Of a stretch of 54,609 nucleotides of DNA, positions 28,650 to 37,462 are shown one piece after another. Position 1 is the first letter of the stretch, and the number at the start of each line of letters is the position of its first letter. Both the position numbers and the translations under genes were made by a program. Below the pieces are notes generated by a model. The model saw nothing but the letters and a program-made list of their open reading frames with translations. It had not been told where the DNA came from and made no database searches. Origin of the DNA: a virus; the IMG/VR virus record IMGVR_UViG_3300031987_000009, positions 1 to 54,609 of that record; one strand, written 5' to 3'.

Positions 28650-28821
28650 CCAATACCTCTATTGTTATCTTTACTTTCTTATAGTGTCCAATATGTTCAA
28701 ACGTATCTCTAAGTAAATCAGATTTAACACCTTCATCTATCGTGTACTCAAATACATTATTACTGAACATACCAAAAACTGGTGTAACAGTACCAGTCAC
28801 ATGATACTTCTGTCCTTTCAT
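28642..28821 (-). CDS. Small hypothetical protein
   Basis: A 59-residue frame, MKGQKYHVTGTVTPVFGMFS onward, beta-rich, ending IEVLDD with its stop overlapping the thyA start. No family recognised. Confidence 0.68.
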   Translation of the reverse strand: MKGQKYHVTGTVTPVFGMFSNNVFEYTIDEGVKSDLLRDTFEHIGHYKKVKITIEVLDD

Positions 28822-28928
28822 TGTTTATCACTGTTTCTCCGTTCTGCTAACTTTGATGCCAATACATTTGTTGCTATATAAACAACCGCTACAATAACAC
28901 CCCAAAGTGGATTTTGAATATCAATCAT
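28818..28928 (-). CDS. Single-span membrane peptide
   Basis: A 36-residue frame starting MIDIQNPLWGVIVAVVYIAT and ending in a charged tail; one transmembrane helix. The stop overlaps the next ATG. Confidence 0.62.
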   Translation of the reverse strand: MIDIQNPLWGVIVAVVYIATNVLASKLAERRNSDKQ

Positions 28929-28929
28929 A

Positions 28930-29088
28930 TTAATCATCACATATCTTTATCATGTGATTGACTTCTGTTGGCATATCTTTTAACATTTTGCTTAGACTAT
29001 CACCTGACTTTCCTACCAATATGTATCTACCGAACAATTCAAAATATTTTACCTCATCTCCATTAACAATAAACTTAATTAATTTCAC
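28930..29088 (-). CDS. Small hypothetical protein, GTG start
   Basis: 52 residues. The GTG at 29088 lies four bases after a GGTGAT site, the same spacing as at the 411 and 51062 genes, so it is preferred to upstream ATGs. Sequence KLIKFIVNGDEVKYFELFGR; unknown function. Confidence 0.62.
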   Translation of the reverse strand: MKLIKFIVNGDEVKYFELFGRYILVGKSGDSLSKMLKDMPTEVNHMIKICDD

Positions 29089-29089
29089 A

Positions 29090-29242
29090 TTAATCACCAT
29101 TATGTAAAGCACATTGTTTTATTATATTTCCTTTATTTTCGATTATATCAGTTATCATCACCTGTCCACCCATACTTGTTGCTTCAACCTTCAGTTGAAC
29201 TTTGCAACCACATTCTAATATTGTCTCTGTTGTAAAAGTCAT
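29090..29242 (-). CDS. Small Cys-containing protein
   Basis: 50 residues from the ATG after GAGGTAACAAA: MTFTTETILECGCKVQLKVE. CGC and a later CALH may bind metal. Overlaps the methyltransferase stop by ATGA. Confidence 0.65.
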   Translation of the reverse strand: MTFTTETILECGCKVQLKVEATSMGGQVMITDIIENKGNIIKQCALHNGD

Positions 29243-29994
29243 TTTGTTACCTCTGATATTCGATCCAATATCATCTTGCAATAGTCATCTTCTTTCTCTA
29301 TTAATATAAAGTTTCTGTTTGTGTTGATACATGCTACACCTGTTGTACCACTTCCAGCACAATTATCCAATACCAAATCACCTTCATTAGAGTATGTTTT
29401 AATTAAATATTCAAACAATTCAATTGGTTTTTGTGTTGGATGAACTGTTTTTGAAGCACTCTTAAAATTCAATACACTTGTTGGGTAATTTGTATACTTT
29501 TGTACACGTTTCTCTTTATGTGACGGTCTTGCAAATTTATGTCCTTTACTATCTGCTTCACAATCACGCTTACCATTAACAACTTTGTTATACAACTTTA
29601 ATCCTTGTGGGTTATATTCAGCCCTTAATTTACATCCGTTTGCACAACTACCTTTGCTGAATACAAGTACAGATTCATGTTTATTCATTGGTTTGTGTTT
29701 TGCATTGGTAAAACCACATGCTCTACTTTTAACCCATATCCACTCATATTTAAACATATTTGGGTTACTCATAACCAATGCACTTGTGAACGGTTGCATT
29801 GCTGTCAACACTATAGCACCACTGTCTTTTATTATTCTTTTGTATTGTAACCACAGTTCATCAAACGGAATAACCGTGTCCCATTTGCATGACGTTGTTC
29901 CATAAGGCAAGTCACATAGAACCATGTCTATACTGTTATCATCTATGTCATTCATTACATCTAAACAATCTCCATTTATCAACGTATTAATCAT
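29239..29994 (-). CDS. DNA N6-adenine (or N4-cytosine) methyltransferase
   Basis: 251 residues. MVLCDLPYGTTSCKWD has motif IV (DLPYG) ahead of the SAM motif VLDNCAGSGTTGVAC, the order of beta-class enzymes; TVHPTQKPIELFEYLI is the conserved motif X region. It methylates a short DNA site, probably to evade restriction. Its start overlaps the stop of a nuclease-like gene, so the two may form a pair. Confidence 0.9.
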   Translation of the reverse strand: MINTLINGDCLDVMNDIDDNSIDMVLCDLPYGTTSCKWDTVIPFDELWLQYKRIIKDSGAIVLTAMQPFTSALVMSNPNMFKYEWIWVKSRACGFTNAKHKPMNKHESVLVFSKGSCANGCKLRAEYNPQGLKLYNKVVNGKRDCEADSKGHKFARPSHKEKRVQKYTNYPTSVLNFKSASKTVHPTQKPIELFEYLIKTYSNEGDLVLDNCAGSGTTGVACINTNRNFILIEKEDDYCKMILDRISEVTK

Positions 29995-30575
29995 TTTGTT
30001 ACCTCACATTTATTCGATATAAACTTAACTAAACTACCTTTACTTCCAATTTGATAAGCATTTGTTATTATGTCCTACGATGTAATAAACTTGTTGCCTG
30101 ATTTCCACTTATCATAAACTATTTGATGTGGTACTAAAAACACTTCATCCATACATCTAAACTCAAATGCAATCAAACCACGTCTATCTGTGCATACCAA
30201 AAATTGATGTTGTCTATGTAATTGTGATTCACCATTTTTATTGATGCGAAACAACTTACTAAAATAAAATCTTGTGTTTCTAAAGTGTTTACATTTATTA
30301 TGAAGTGGGTGTCCATCTTCATATACACTCTTACATTCAATACCTATAAACATCGAATCAAAATTATCAATCAACACATCAATCTTTTGTGTATAGTTAG
30401 GATGTATTGGATACATGTAAGCAAGTCCATTCAAACTATATGTATCCATATACTCATTAAAATATTCTGTCATGAACCATTCAAACTGTTCACCTACATC
30501 AACATTACTAATATTATTTTTCTTTTCCTGTCTGTTCAACCTACGTCTCTGAATACGTTTGGTTTTACTGTTCAT
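29991..30575 (-). CDS. PD-(D/E)xK-like nuclease with in-frame TAG
   Basis: The frame from ATG 30575 meets TAG at 30075-30077 after NKFITS, and continues DIITNAYQIGSKGSLVKFIS to TGA 29991, which overlaps the methyltransferase ATG by ATGA exactly like other pairs here. KIDVLIDNFDSMFIGIECKS gives a D-x(n)-ExK nuclease core. Full length is 194 codons. Being coupled to a methyltransferase makes a restriction-modification or replication-nuclease role plausible. Confidence 0.72.
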
Positions 30576-30828
30576 ATCTATCCAGACTCATATTATCCGT
30601 CTTCAATATTTCAAACCTATCATTAGGTATCGTAACATCTATCGGTGGACATATACCCATTGCATCAACAAACCTTAATACTATTGCACCTCGTATTTCT
30701 TCTATCAACATTACTTTGTTTACATGTGGTACATTGTTATGTTTACAAAATCTTTCATCGATACGAATTGTTTTACCTATCCACTTATTGTCTTCATCGT
30801 CTTGTGTATTGTCTATATACACTCTCAT
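30565..30828 (-). CDS. Hypothetical protein
   Basis: 87 residues, beta-rich (VNKVMLIEEIRGAIVLRFVD). ATG 30828 follows GGTGAT by four bases. An upstream in-frame extension across a TAG is possible but not needed. Unknown function. Confidence 0.65.
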   Translation of the reverse strand: MRVYIDNTQDDEDNKWIGKTIRIDERFCKHNNVPHVNKVMLIEEIRGAIVLRFVDAMGICPPIDVTIPNDRFEILKTDNMSLDRYEQ

Positions 30829-30875
30829 ATATATCACCTATGCGTTTCTACCCATTTTTAACCCTAAAAGGTATA

Positions 30876-30893
30876 GGGTTGTGGTTACAACCC
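30876..30893. terminator. Hairpin at the end of the 31298 gene
   Basis: gggttgt and acaaccc pair across a four-base loop, covering the stop of the leftward 30885 gene. A second short pairing (aaccct...agggtt) lies next to it at 30860-30880. It might slow or end transcription or protect the 3' end. Confidence 0.4.
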
Positions 30894-31298
30894 AATGATA
30901 CTTTTATCAACTTCTTCATCAGTCAATATCTGTATCTCAATTCTCTTTGTTTCTATATCAAATTCCTCAAGTTTTGGATGTAGATAACCCGCTCTACATG
31001 TGCCTGACTCAGATGGTGATGTTATATACAATTGTGCTTCTCTTTTCACCTTCGTTATCTTATTTCCAATTTCAGATTCCTTACGCTCAAGTTCACGTTC
31101 CTTCTTACGTAGTTTATTTAGTTGTTCACGTACATCAGATAGTTCTTTAGTCACACCATCACGTTCATCATACACATCTTTATTGTTTTCTTTTAGTTCA
31201 CTGAGTAGTTCTCTTACTAAATCACATCGTTGCTGTGCTCTGGTGTCTTTCATCAATTCAATCATTTTCTCTCTTGCGTACTTAGGTGTCTTTCCCAT
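30885..31298 (-). CDS. Coiled-coil protein
   Basis: About 137 residues. Most of the protein is a charged coiled coil (LRKKERELERKESEIGNKIT). N-terminal MGKTPKYAREKMIELMKD is basic. The C-terminal part has beta strands. Unknown function. Confidence 0.68.
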   Translation of the reverse strand: MGKTPKYAREKMIELMKDTRAQQRCDLVRELLSELKENNKDVYDERDGVTKELSDVREQLNKLRKKERELERKESEIGNKITKVKREAQLYITSPSESGTCRAGYLHPKLEEFDIETKRIEIQILTDEEVDKSIIGL

Positions 31299-31303
31299 AT
31301 TAA

Positions 31304-31462
31304 TCACTCCGTATCTTTATCTTCTACTATTCTAAACAAATGTGCTTCTATACCAGCATTCAATAGGTCTTGCTGGAACAGGTAAGCATTATTAACATCT
31401 TCAAATGAATACGTTTCATTTGTGCTTGGTACTTCAACCCACACAGTAGTTGTGTGTGTCAT
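31304..31462 (-). CDS. Small hypothetical protein
   Basis: 52 residues from the ATG after GTGATACG; MTHTTTVWVEVPSTNETYSF onward. Compact alpha/beta protein; unknown. Confidence 0.62.
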   Translation of the reverse strand: MTHTTTVWVEVPSTNETYSFEDVNNAYLFQQDLLNAGIEAHLFRIVEDKDTE

Positions 31463-31466
31463 CGTA

Positions 31467-31691
31467 TCACTCTTTGTCTGTATCATCAATTTCTGTTTCT
31501 TCAGTTACAATTTCATACAAATCATTGAACAATTGTTTATCTGTCTCTTTATCAATTGTGTAACCACGCATACTGATATACTCTGATTTACTTTTATTGT
31601 AATCACAATCAAGTATACGTAGCAATTGCAACGATTCTTCCAATGACATCTTAACGGTTACATCACCATTCTTCTGTATTTTACCTTTCAT
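31467..31691 (-). CDS. Hypothetical acidic protein
   Basis: 74 residues, MKGKIQKNGDVTVKMSLEES, helical with an acidic tail. The start overlaps the previous gene's stop. No family recognised. Confidence 0.65.
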   Translation of the reverse strand: MKGKIQKNGDVTVKMSLEESLQLLRILDCDYNKSKSEYISMRGYTIDKETDKQLFNDLYEIVTEETEIDDTDKE

Positions 31692-31905
31692 TATCTAACC
31701 TCTCATCTAAACTTATCTTACTCAAATTACATTCTATTGTGTTATCTTCATTAAACGTTACTGATATTAACTTTATTGGTTCATCGTATTGTTCACTTAG
31801 TTTATAACCAACCAGTGACCTAATAAACTCAGCAAAGTCAACATTATCATCATCAAATGAATCAAGTACTTCTTCAATATCCTTACTATTTATATCAAGT
31901 TTCAT
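31681..31905 (-). CDS. Hypothetical acidic protein
   Basis: 74 residues, MKLDINSKDIEEVLDSFDDD; strongly acidic, which could make it a DNA mimic or a simple regulator, but no evidence distinguishes these. Coupled to neighbours by overlaps. Confidence 0.65.
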   Translation of the reverse strand: MKLDINSKDIEEVLDSFDDDNVDFAEFIRSLVGYKLSEQYDEPIKLISVTFNEDNTIECNLSKISLDERLDNER

Positions 31906-32426
31906 TCTACTTCACCCTCATACATATTGTCTATATCCAATTCATACTTACTGTACTTATTCAAATTATTCACACTTATTGCAAGTGTCGACAAATGTGA
32001 TATTTCACCTGACGGTATCATCCAAACGTGTTCCAAGTTTAAATCGTTTCTGTTATCGAACCCCAAACATATAAAACTATCAACTTCATCATTTCGATTA
32101 ATGAAAAACATCCAACTATCGGAGTGACCTTTTCTATGTCTCAGACAAGAAGACTTAACGTTGATAAGTTTATCATCTGGAAAAACGAAATCATATTTTG
32201 GGTTCGTTGGGTTACAATGTTCAGTATAATCAAATGTATCCGACACGTACTGTTCTGCTATAACCACCCCCAAGTATGATGCACATGACCTATTTGTGTA
32301 CATGGTATTGGTTTTGTTTCTCTTTGAATGACATTTTTTACATGTATAATTACAATGTCTTGAGAATGATTCATACCAATTTAATCCCACTATTAACATA
32401 TCACCACACAAATTACAACATTTCAT
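31902..32426 (-). CDS. Zinc-finger nuclease-like protein, paralogue B
   Basis: 174 residues, related throughout to the 25487 protein: CNLCGDML and CKKCHSKRN zinc pairs, SCASYLGVVIAEQYVSDTF (compare SCTQFLGVHVAERVLSKTF), YDFVFPDDKLINVKSSC core, then SFICLGFDNRNDLNLEHVW. Two copies in one genome with conserved core residues suggest mobile homing-type endonucleases or a virus-specific nuclease family. Confidence 0.7.
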   Translation of the reverse strand: MKCCNLCGDMLIVGLNWYESFSRHCNYTCKKCHSKRNKTNTMYTNRSCASYLGVVIAEQYVSDTFDYTEHCNPTNPKYDFVFPDDKLINVKSSCLRHRKGHSDSWMFFINRNDEVDSFICLGFDNRNDLNLEHVWMIPSGEISHLSTLAISVNNLNKYSKYELDIDNMYEGEVE

Positions 32427-32998
32427 TCTATCTCACCTTCGTATGTGTCATCAATATATTTAGAAGCAAACATGTCTGCTAAATGTGTTATAATAACATA
32501 TTCGCTACTTTTGTCAAGTACATTCTGATATAGTCTATATGAAGGGTCATAATTCAATGAATGCCAACGTATTGCTAACATTTCATCTTCTGTTAAGTCA
32601 ATGTATTTGTTAGCAAGTATCACAGATTTCTCACTGTGACCCATTGGCAACTTATCGAACTTGTTGAACGGTGTCTTACCTACATTACCATTCTTTAAAT
32701 AATTAATACTGTATGTATTAATCTTACATATGTCATGTAACAATCCAATTACTCTGAGTGAATCGTTATCAAGTTCAAGTTTGTAATCATTATTCCACTT
32801 CACCAATATGTCTGCTACATTCAATGAATGTTGTGCTAACCCACCTTTACAATTCAAATGGTGTCTTGTACTTGCAGGTGATACAAAATAATCAGAGTTA
32901 TCAAGAAACTCAATGATAGCATCTGTATCTCTATTAACATTCTGTAACATCTCAATTATGTTATCTCTATTCAAATCAATATCGATTCTTGTCTTCAT
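32423..32998 (-). CDS. HD-domain phosphohydrolase
   Basis: 191 residues with HHLNCKGGLAQHSLNVADIL, then GLLHDICKIN (HD pair) and a later His in AIRWHSL. HD hydrolases cleave phosphate esters of nucleotides or nucleic acids. The place between primase and nuclease genes suggests nucleotide or end processing. Confidence 0.8.
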   Translation of the reverse strand: MKTRIDIDLNRDNIIEMLQNVNRDTDAIIEFLDNSDYFVSPASTRHHLNCKGGLAQHSLNVADILVKWNNDYKLELDNDSLRVIGLLHDICKINTYSINYLKNGNVGKTPFNKFDKLPMGHSEKSVILANKYIDLTEDEMLAIRWHSLNYDPSYRLYQNVLDKSSEYVIITHLADMFASKYIDDTYEGEIE

Positions 32999-33974
32999 TC
33001 AATACACATCCTTTACAAATATCTTCTACTATATTTTTAGACTCTGCTAAAATTCTACTACAACTATACCTATTGTAATGAATCAATGATTTAACATTGC
33101 GTCTGGTTGCTTCAATATCAAAATCCATTTGATTCATAAACACACTTAATATATCTGATTCAGTCATACCACAACAATCACGTAGTTCAGGTACTAATGC
33201 ACATCTTAAGTTATGTCCACCTGTACCGACTGCACTAATATCACCAGTCTAAACTTTCTTTAAACATGGTCTCATTGTAAGCGGTAGCACACCATTAGAA
33301 CAACCTATGTTCAGACAGTTCGAAGAGTGCTTTGTGACACTCTTACACTTACGTTTGTACACACTCGGTATGTATCTGTCTAACTTAAGTTTATGTATAC
33401 AATCACCTGAACTTGTTACGATATGTGACCAGTTATCGTTCTTCTTATTCTTACCAAATGGTAACTTAACTAAATTACCGTATGGTTTAACATCACTTAA
33501 CTTCTTCTGTTTAGGATATACTTCACACTCTATATCACCTATTATTTCCCTACCGAAACTGTATGCATCTGATACGTTAACGTTATCCATGAATATCCAG
33601 ATATGTTTAGACACGCTTGAACCAGATGATTCACATATATAATCTATACCTAACGCTTCAAGTTTTGTAATGATTGTTAACGTATCTAACTCTACATCTG
33701 TCTCATTTTGTTCATCGTTATGATGGTCTATATCAAGACATATCCACTTAACCTTACCGTCTAAACTTATTTGGTATGAACCTATCGTGATTTCACCTGA
33801 TAAGTGTTGAAGTAGTGTGTAAGTATCCAACGGTCTGTCTGACCTACGATACGAACCGTTGTCCTGTTGTATAGCATAGTCATCATAACGATTAACAAAA
33901 TGTTTGTATAACATGTTTAGTTTGTTATCTGATAACTTAATACAATCATCAGATAACTCAAACATCAATGCCAT
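32976..33974 (-). CDS. Archaeo-eukaryotic primase with in-frame TAG
   Basis: ATG 33974 (GTGATAGT upstream). Catalytic motifs WICLDIDHH, then SVSKHIWIF and LVKLPFGKN fit AEP primases. The frame hits TAG at 33249 (codon 242) after MRPCLKKV and continues TGDISAVGTGGHNLRCALVP, then ELRDCCGMTESDILSVF, matching the conserved C-terminal primase helper region (PriCT-like, GGHxxRxALVxEL). RPC and later Cys (SCSRIL, CKGC) could hold an Fe-S or zinc site. Stopping at TAG would remove about 90 residues. Full length 332 codons. Confidence 0.85.
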
Positions 33975-33978
33975 ACTA

Positions 33979-34425
33979 TCACTTGAACTCCACCTCATCA
34001 AAATAACTTATGTTATATTCATCGTATTCTTTAGCCTTAAGTGATTTACTACCGCTATTCCAAAGTGTCCATAAGTCCAATGCATCGAATGTATAAATCT
34101 GGTTTGGTCTACCTCTACCCATTCTACAAAAGACTATTATCATTGGATTTCTACCTGTTAACATAGCATAATCAATTAATCTCTGTAACTGGTGTACACC
34201 ATCTTTGTTGGTAGTGAAATCGTTGTTGAAATTCAAAGCACGTTTACCACGTTTACTTTTTATTTCTAATGCAAGATACCATCGGTTATCACTACTGTCA
34301 ACATTAATGTCACACCATTGGTCAGTAAACCTACCCTGTTTATGTCGATATGATAATGCATTGATACAATTACTATCAAAATAATTATTCAACGCATCAA
34401 CTACATCAGACTCACCGTATCCCAT
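33979..34425 (-). CDS. Hjc-like Holliday-junction resolvase / nuclease
   Basis: 148 residues. GYGESDVVDAL supplies the early Glu, WCDINVDSSDNRWYLALEIK the Asp and the ExK pair (EIKSKRG), and a Gln-rich helix follows (GVHQLQRLIDYA). The order fits archaeal Hjc-like and related PD-(D/E)xK resolvases that cut branched DNA before packaging. It lies directly upstream of the primase gene. Confidence 0.7.
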   Translation of the reverse strand: MGYGESDVVDALNNYFDSNCINALSYRHKQGRFTDQWCDINVDSSDNRWYLALEIKSKRGKRALNFNNDFTTNKDGVHQLQRLIDYAMLTGRNPMIIVFCRMGRGRPNQIYTFDALDLWTLWNSGSKSLKAKEYDEYNISYFDEVEFK

Positions 34426-34434
34426 GTTAACACT

Positions 34435-34779
34435 TCACTGATACATACTACTATCACATGATTTAGTATCGTTTATACTAAACTCAACTACTTCCATACA
34501 ATCTTCATCATCGGGTACTTTAGCATGATTTTTTGTATACATGTCATTACAATAATCTGCATATTCAGATATGCTTATCTTATATTCAATGTACTTTATA
34601 TTATCCCACGGTACATCAATCATTCTACCATCTGGTAATATCATACATTTCATTAAGTAACTACAATCTTCGTTACCTGCTGTGTAATTATAATCATAGT
34701 TAATCCTAAATTTACTGTCATCTTGTTTGAGCGTTACTTCTGCATTCACTGCATTATTCTGTAAAATCAAATCTACCAT
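34435..34779 (-). CDS. Hypothetical protein of the replication module
   Basis: 114 residues with N-terminal strands (ILQNNAVNAEVTLKQDDSKF) and an acidic C-terminus. GAGGTAACAAA precedes ATG. Position between ATPase and resolvase suggests a replication role, otherwise unknown. Confidence 0.65.
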   Translation of the reverse strand: MVDLILQNNAVNAEVTLKQDDSKFRINYDYNYTAGNEDCSYLMKCMILPDGRMIDVPWDNIKYIEYKISISEYADYCNDMYTKNHAKVPDDEDCMEVVEFSINDTKSCDSSMYQ

Positions 34780-34788
34780 TTTGTTACC

Positions 34789-36282
34789 TCATTTTGCAAA
34801 TAATTTATATACTTTGTTCTGGTCATCATAATAAATTATACCATCATCTACCATCGCTGGTATAATATCAAATGATATACCGTAATAATCTATACCATCA
34901 AGTTTATCCTGATTATCTGGATTGTTTAAAATACCGTAAGCAATCTCACTGGTATTTAAACCACCGTTATCAGAATTACTTATACAATCAATCACAAGTT
35001 CACGTATAGTTGCTTCTTTAATATTGACCTGTTTATGCTCAGACACATCATCTGTACACTCACGTATCTCATATTCTACTTCAGCATCCTTACCAAACTC
35101 AATGATGTTACTATATTCTTTACCAGTAATTACGTTTCTAACTGGACTACTGTCATGTTTGTAAATCTCATCCCAATCTACACGTACCTTTAGTATCTGT
35201 TTCTTATCGTTACCACTGTATAGATTACCTGATTCACCACCTTTACATTTAATGTAGTTTTCGTTGTACAGTTTGTCTAACCTACGACTGAGTTCAGTTT
35301 TTGTAAGTTCTGCTAAACCCATATTCTGTAAGAATCTAATTAAACTTTCAGCGTTCTGGTTAGGTTCTTTACTTAACTTTTTAAATATAGTCAAGTCAAT
35401 AATATCTATCGACATCATTGTAGCACGTAACAAATCAAACATAATCAATACGTTTGTTACATCCTGTGCATTTGCTACAAGTTTACCATCGACTGATTTA
35501 CGATTAATCCAGTTAGCACGACATGAACTCTTAATCAACGATGATATTAAACTACTATGTCGTTTACTGACAGATTTACTATGGTTAACAATATCAACCA
35601 ATGCTGTTGCAAATGGTATTGTTACTTCCATTTCAGATTGCATTAGTGAATGTATGTTATCCATAATACGTGCTTCAAGTTCTTCATCTGGTACTAACTT
35701 ATATTTAACACCCAAATACTCTACTTCATCTGCACCAAATTTGATTGCTGCTACACAACGATTGATTGTATAGTTATCCATTATTGGTATAACAAATACA
35801 CGACTTTCAAGTTCATGGTCAATCTCAACCTGTGCATACGTAGCACTATAAGGTCTTTTCTTATGTTCAATCCTCATAGTGTTACCTTTTGAAGCATTAG
35901 TTACTTCATATACAAAATCATCATCATCACCAGACAGTGATTTTAGAAACTCAATAACTGCTGGTGGTAGTTTCTGATATTCTGCAAACTGTATAAACTT
36001 GATTTTGTCATCGTTACGTAAGTCTTCTGAGTATATTGGTGCTTTATCTGAACTACTTGTGATATTAAATATACATTCATTGGGTAGCAAATATAAACCG
36101 GTACGTTGCAAATGTGTTTTACCACCGCTACTTTCACCTACTAAAAATGTAGATACATATTCTTTGGGTGAAGGTGCAAAACACGTTAGCATTGATAATA
36201 CAAATGCAAGGAATTGTTGCTCATTTCCTATGATATTATGCCTACCATACTCAATGATGTCTTCACAAAAATCACGTGTCAT
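34789..36282 (-). CDS. AAA+/helicase-like ATPase
   Basis: 497 residues. Walker A is FLVGESSGGKTH (residues about 45-56); IKFIQFAEYQ is a Walker-B-like strand; SATYAQVEIDHELESRVFVI contains the sensor and arginine region. The C-terminal third looks like winged helices (NAESLIRFLQNMGLAELTKT). It probably acts as the replicative helicase or loader with the primase downstream. Exact family (MCM-like versus SF3-like) is unresolved. Confidence 0.78.
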   Translation of the reverse strand: MTRDFCEDIIEYGRHNIIGNEQQFLAFVLSMLTCFAPSPKEYVSTFLVGESSGGKTHLQRTGLYLLPNECIFNITSSSDKAPIYSEDLRNDDKIKFIQFAEYQKLPPAVIEFLKSLSGDDDDFVYEVTNASKGNTMRIEHKKRPYSATYAQVEIDHELESRVFVIPIMDNYTINRCVAAIKFGADEVEYLGVKYKLVPDEELEARIMDNIHSLMQSEMEVTIPFATALVDIVNHSKSVSKRHSSLISSLIKSSCRANWINRKSVDGKLVANAQDVTNVLIMFDLLRATMMSIDIIDLTIFKKLSKEPNQNAESLIRFLQNMGLAELTKTELSRRLDKLYNENYIKCKGGESGNLYSGNDKKQILKVRVDWDEIYKHDSSPVRNVITGKEYSNIIEFGKDAEVEYEIRECTDDVSEHKQVNIKEATIRELVIDCISNSDNGGLNTSEIAYGILNNPDNQDKLDGIDYYGISFDIIPAMVDDGIIYYDDQNKVYKLFAK

Positions 36283-36317
36283 GTTTCACCTCATTCCATT
36301 AAAAAATAAGGGAACGT

Positions 36318-36974
36318 TTATTTGTTCCCTGCTTGTTTATCTCTTGCCTGATAATATTCTTCAACTGTACTCATTGCATCGTTGGTTGTATATCCAAGAT
36401 TATCAACGAGTATCTTTGCAGCCATGAATTTATCAGTACCATCATTGTATGCATTCTGCAAGTAATAACCTGCTGTACCCTGCTGGTTAGAGTAGTTTAC
36501 AGTTGCATCAATAGATGAGTTCTCATTAGCCTGTGTCGTTGGTTCTGCATCTTCTGGCATAGGTTGTTCTGGTTGTTCTTCATATCCCCATGCAAGTACA
36601 TGATAACGTTTACCTGCTGGCTGACCTTTACCCACCCATATTGGTACACCTTCAAACTGATGTTTCAACATAAAGTAACCTGTCTCATCATCCTGATAAG
36701 TGAATGTGTCAAGGAACTGTTTGTTGAATACAGTATTTTTACCTTCTTCATCTGGTAGAGATACTCTCATAATTTTCTGTTGCTGTTCATCAATGTCAGT
36801 GAAGAACACGTTGAGATAACTACCATACATTTCGCTTACACCTGTTCTAAATGTATCAATAGTTATGTTACGTAGACGTTGGTTTACACCAAGTTTCACA
36901 ATTGGAAGTTTCTCATCTTCGGAAAGTGGTTTGCTTGTCTGTACATTGCTCATATCAAATTCTTCTACACTCAT
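36318..36974 (-). CDS. Candidate single-strand DNA-binding protein
   Basis: 218 residues. Residues 20-130 are beta-rich (GSYLNVFFTDIDEQQQKIMR), a Gln/Asn/Pro-rich linker follows (EEQPEQPMPEDAEPTTQ), and a small C-terminal helical domain ends it. An OB-fold-like domain plus linker next to the helicase fits an SSB, but the fold is inferred only. Confidence 0.45.
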   Translation of the reverse strand: MSVEEFDMSNVQTSKPLSEDEKLPIVKLGVNQRLRNITIDTFRTGVSEMYGSYLNVFFTDIDEQQQKIMRVSLPDEEGKNTVFNKQFLDTFTYQDDETGYFMLKHQFEGVPIWVGKGQPAGKRYHVLAWGYEEQPEQPMPEDAEPTTQANENSSIDATVNYSNQQGTAGYYLQNAYNDGTDKFMAAKILVDNLGYTTNDAMSTVEEYYQARDKQAGNK

Positions 36975-37184
36975 TTATTTCATCTCCTTTACTGGTTTCT
37001 CTGGTGTAATGTATAATTCATTACTGCTACTTTTCTGGTATACAATATCAAGTTCTGTATACTCATTAATCTGTTCAATAATATAATTCATGTCATCGAC
37101 ACATCCACGTATAATCATACCGAATGTACCGTTTACATCCATGAATTTATTATCTTTAAACATCGAATTTCTCTGTTCACTCAT
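36975..37184 (-). CDS. Small hypothetical protein
   Basis: 69 residues from ATG 37184 (GGTGAAAACG upstream), MSEQRNSMFKDNKFMDVNGT. Contains a short Cys-Val region and mixed alpha/beta pattern. Unknown. Confidence 0.65.
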   Translation of the reverse strand: MSEQRNSMFKDNKFMDVNGTFGMIIRGCVDDMNYIIEQINEYTELDIVYQKSSSNELYITPEKPVKEMK

Positions 37185-37419
37185 CGTTTTCACCGTCTCC
37201 ATGTACGCTTTCAAATGCTGCATCAATGTTCCATCCAGTTACTTCATTACATACTCGAATAAGTGCTTCTTTTGCGTCTTCTTTTGTATGTGATGAGTAA
37301 ACTATGGTTGCAGCAACCATGTTTAAGCAACTCATAATGATGTCATTGACATCCTGTCCATCCATCATTTTGTTTAACTGTTCAGTCAATTCATCTACTG
37401 CGGTTTCTTCTTCTGTCAT
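37177..37419 (-). CDS. Small helical acidic protein
   Basis: 80 residues, MTEEETAVDELTEQLNKMMD, helical. It is the first protein gene downstream of the tRNA on the leftward transcript. Unknown. Confidence 0.65.
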   Translation of the reverse strand: MTEEETAVDELTEQLNKMMDGQDVNDIIMSCLNMVAATIVYSSHTKEDAKEALIRVCNEVTGWNIDAAFESVHGDGENDE

Positions 37420-37462
37420 TTTATTTACACTTCCTTATAATTAAGCATGTTTACACATGCAA

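Noticed and set aside
30829-30852. Upstream TAG-containing extension of the 30828 gene
   Set aside because: GGTGAT four bases before ATG 30828 gives a proper start, and the five added codons before TAG add nothing recognisable.
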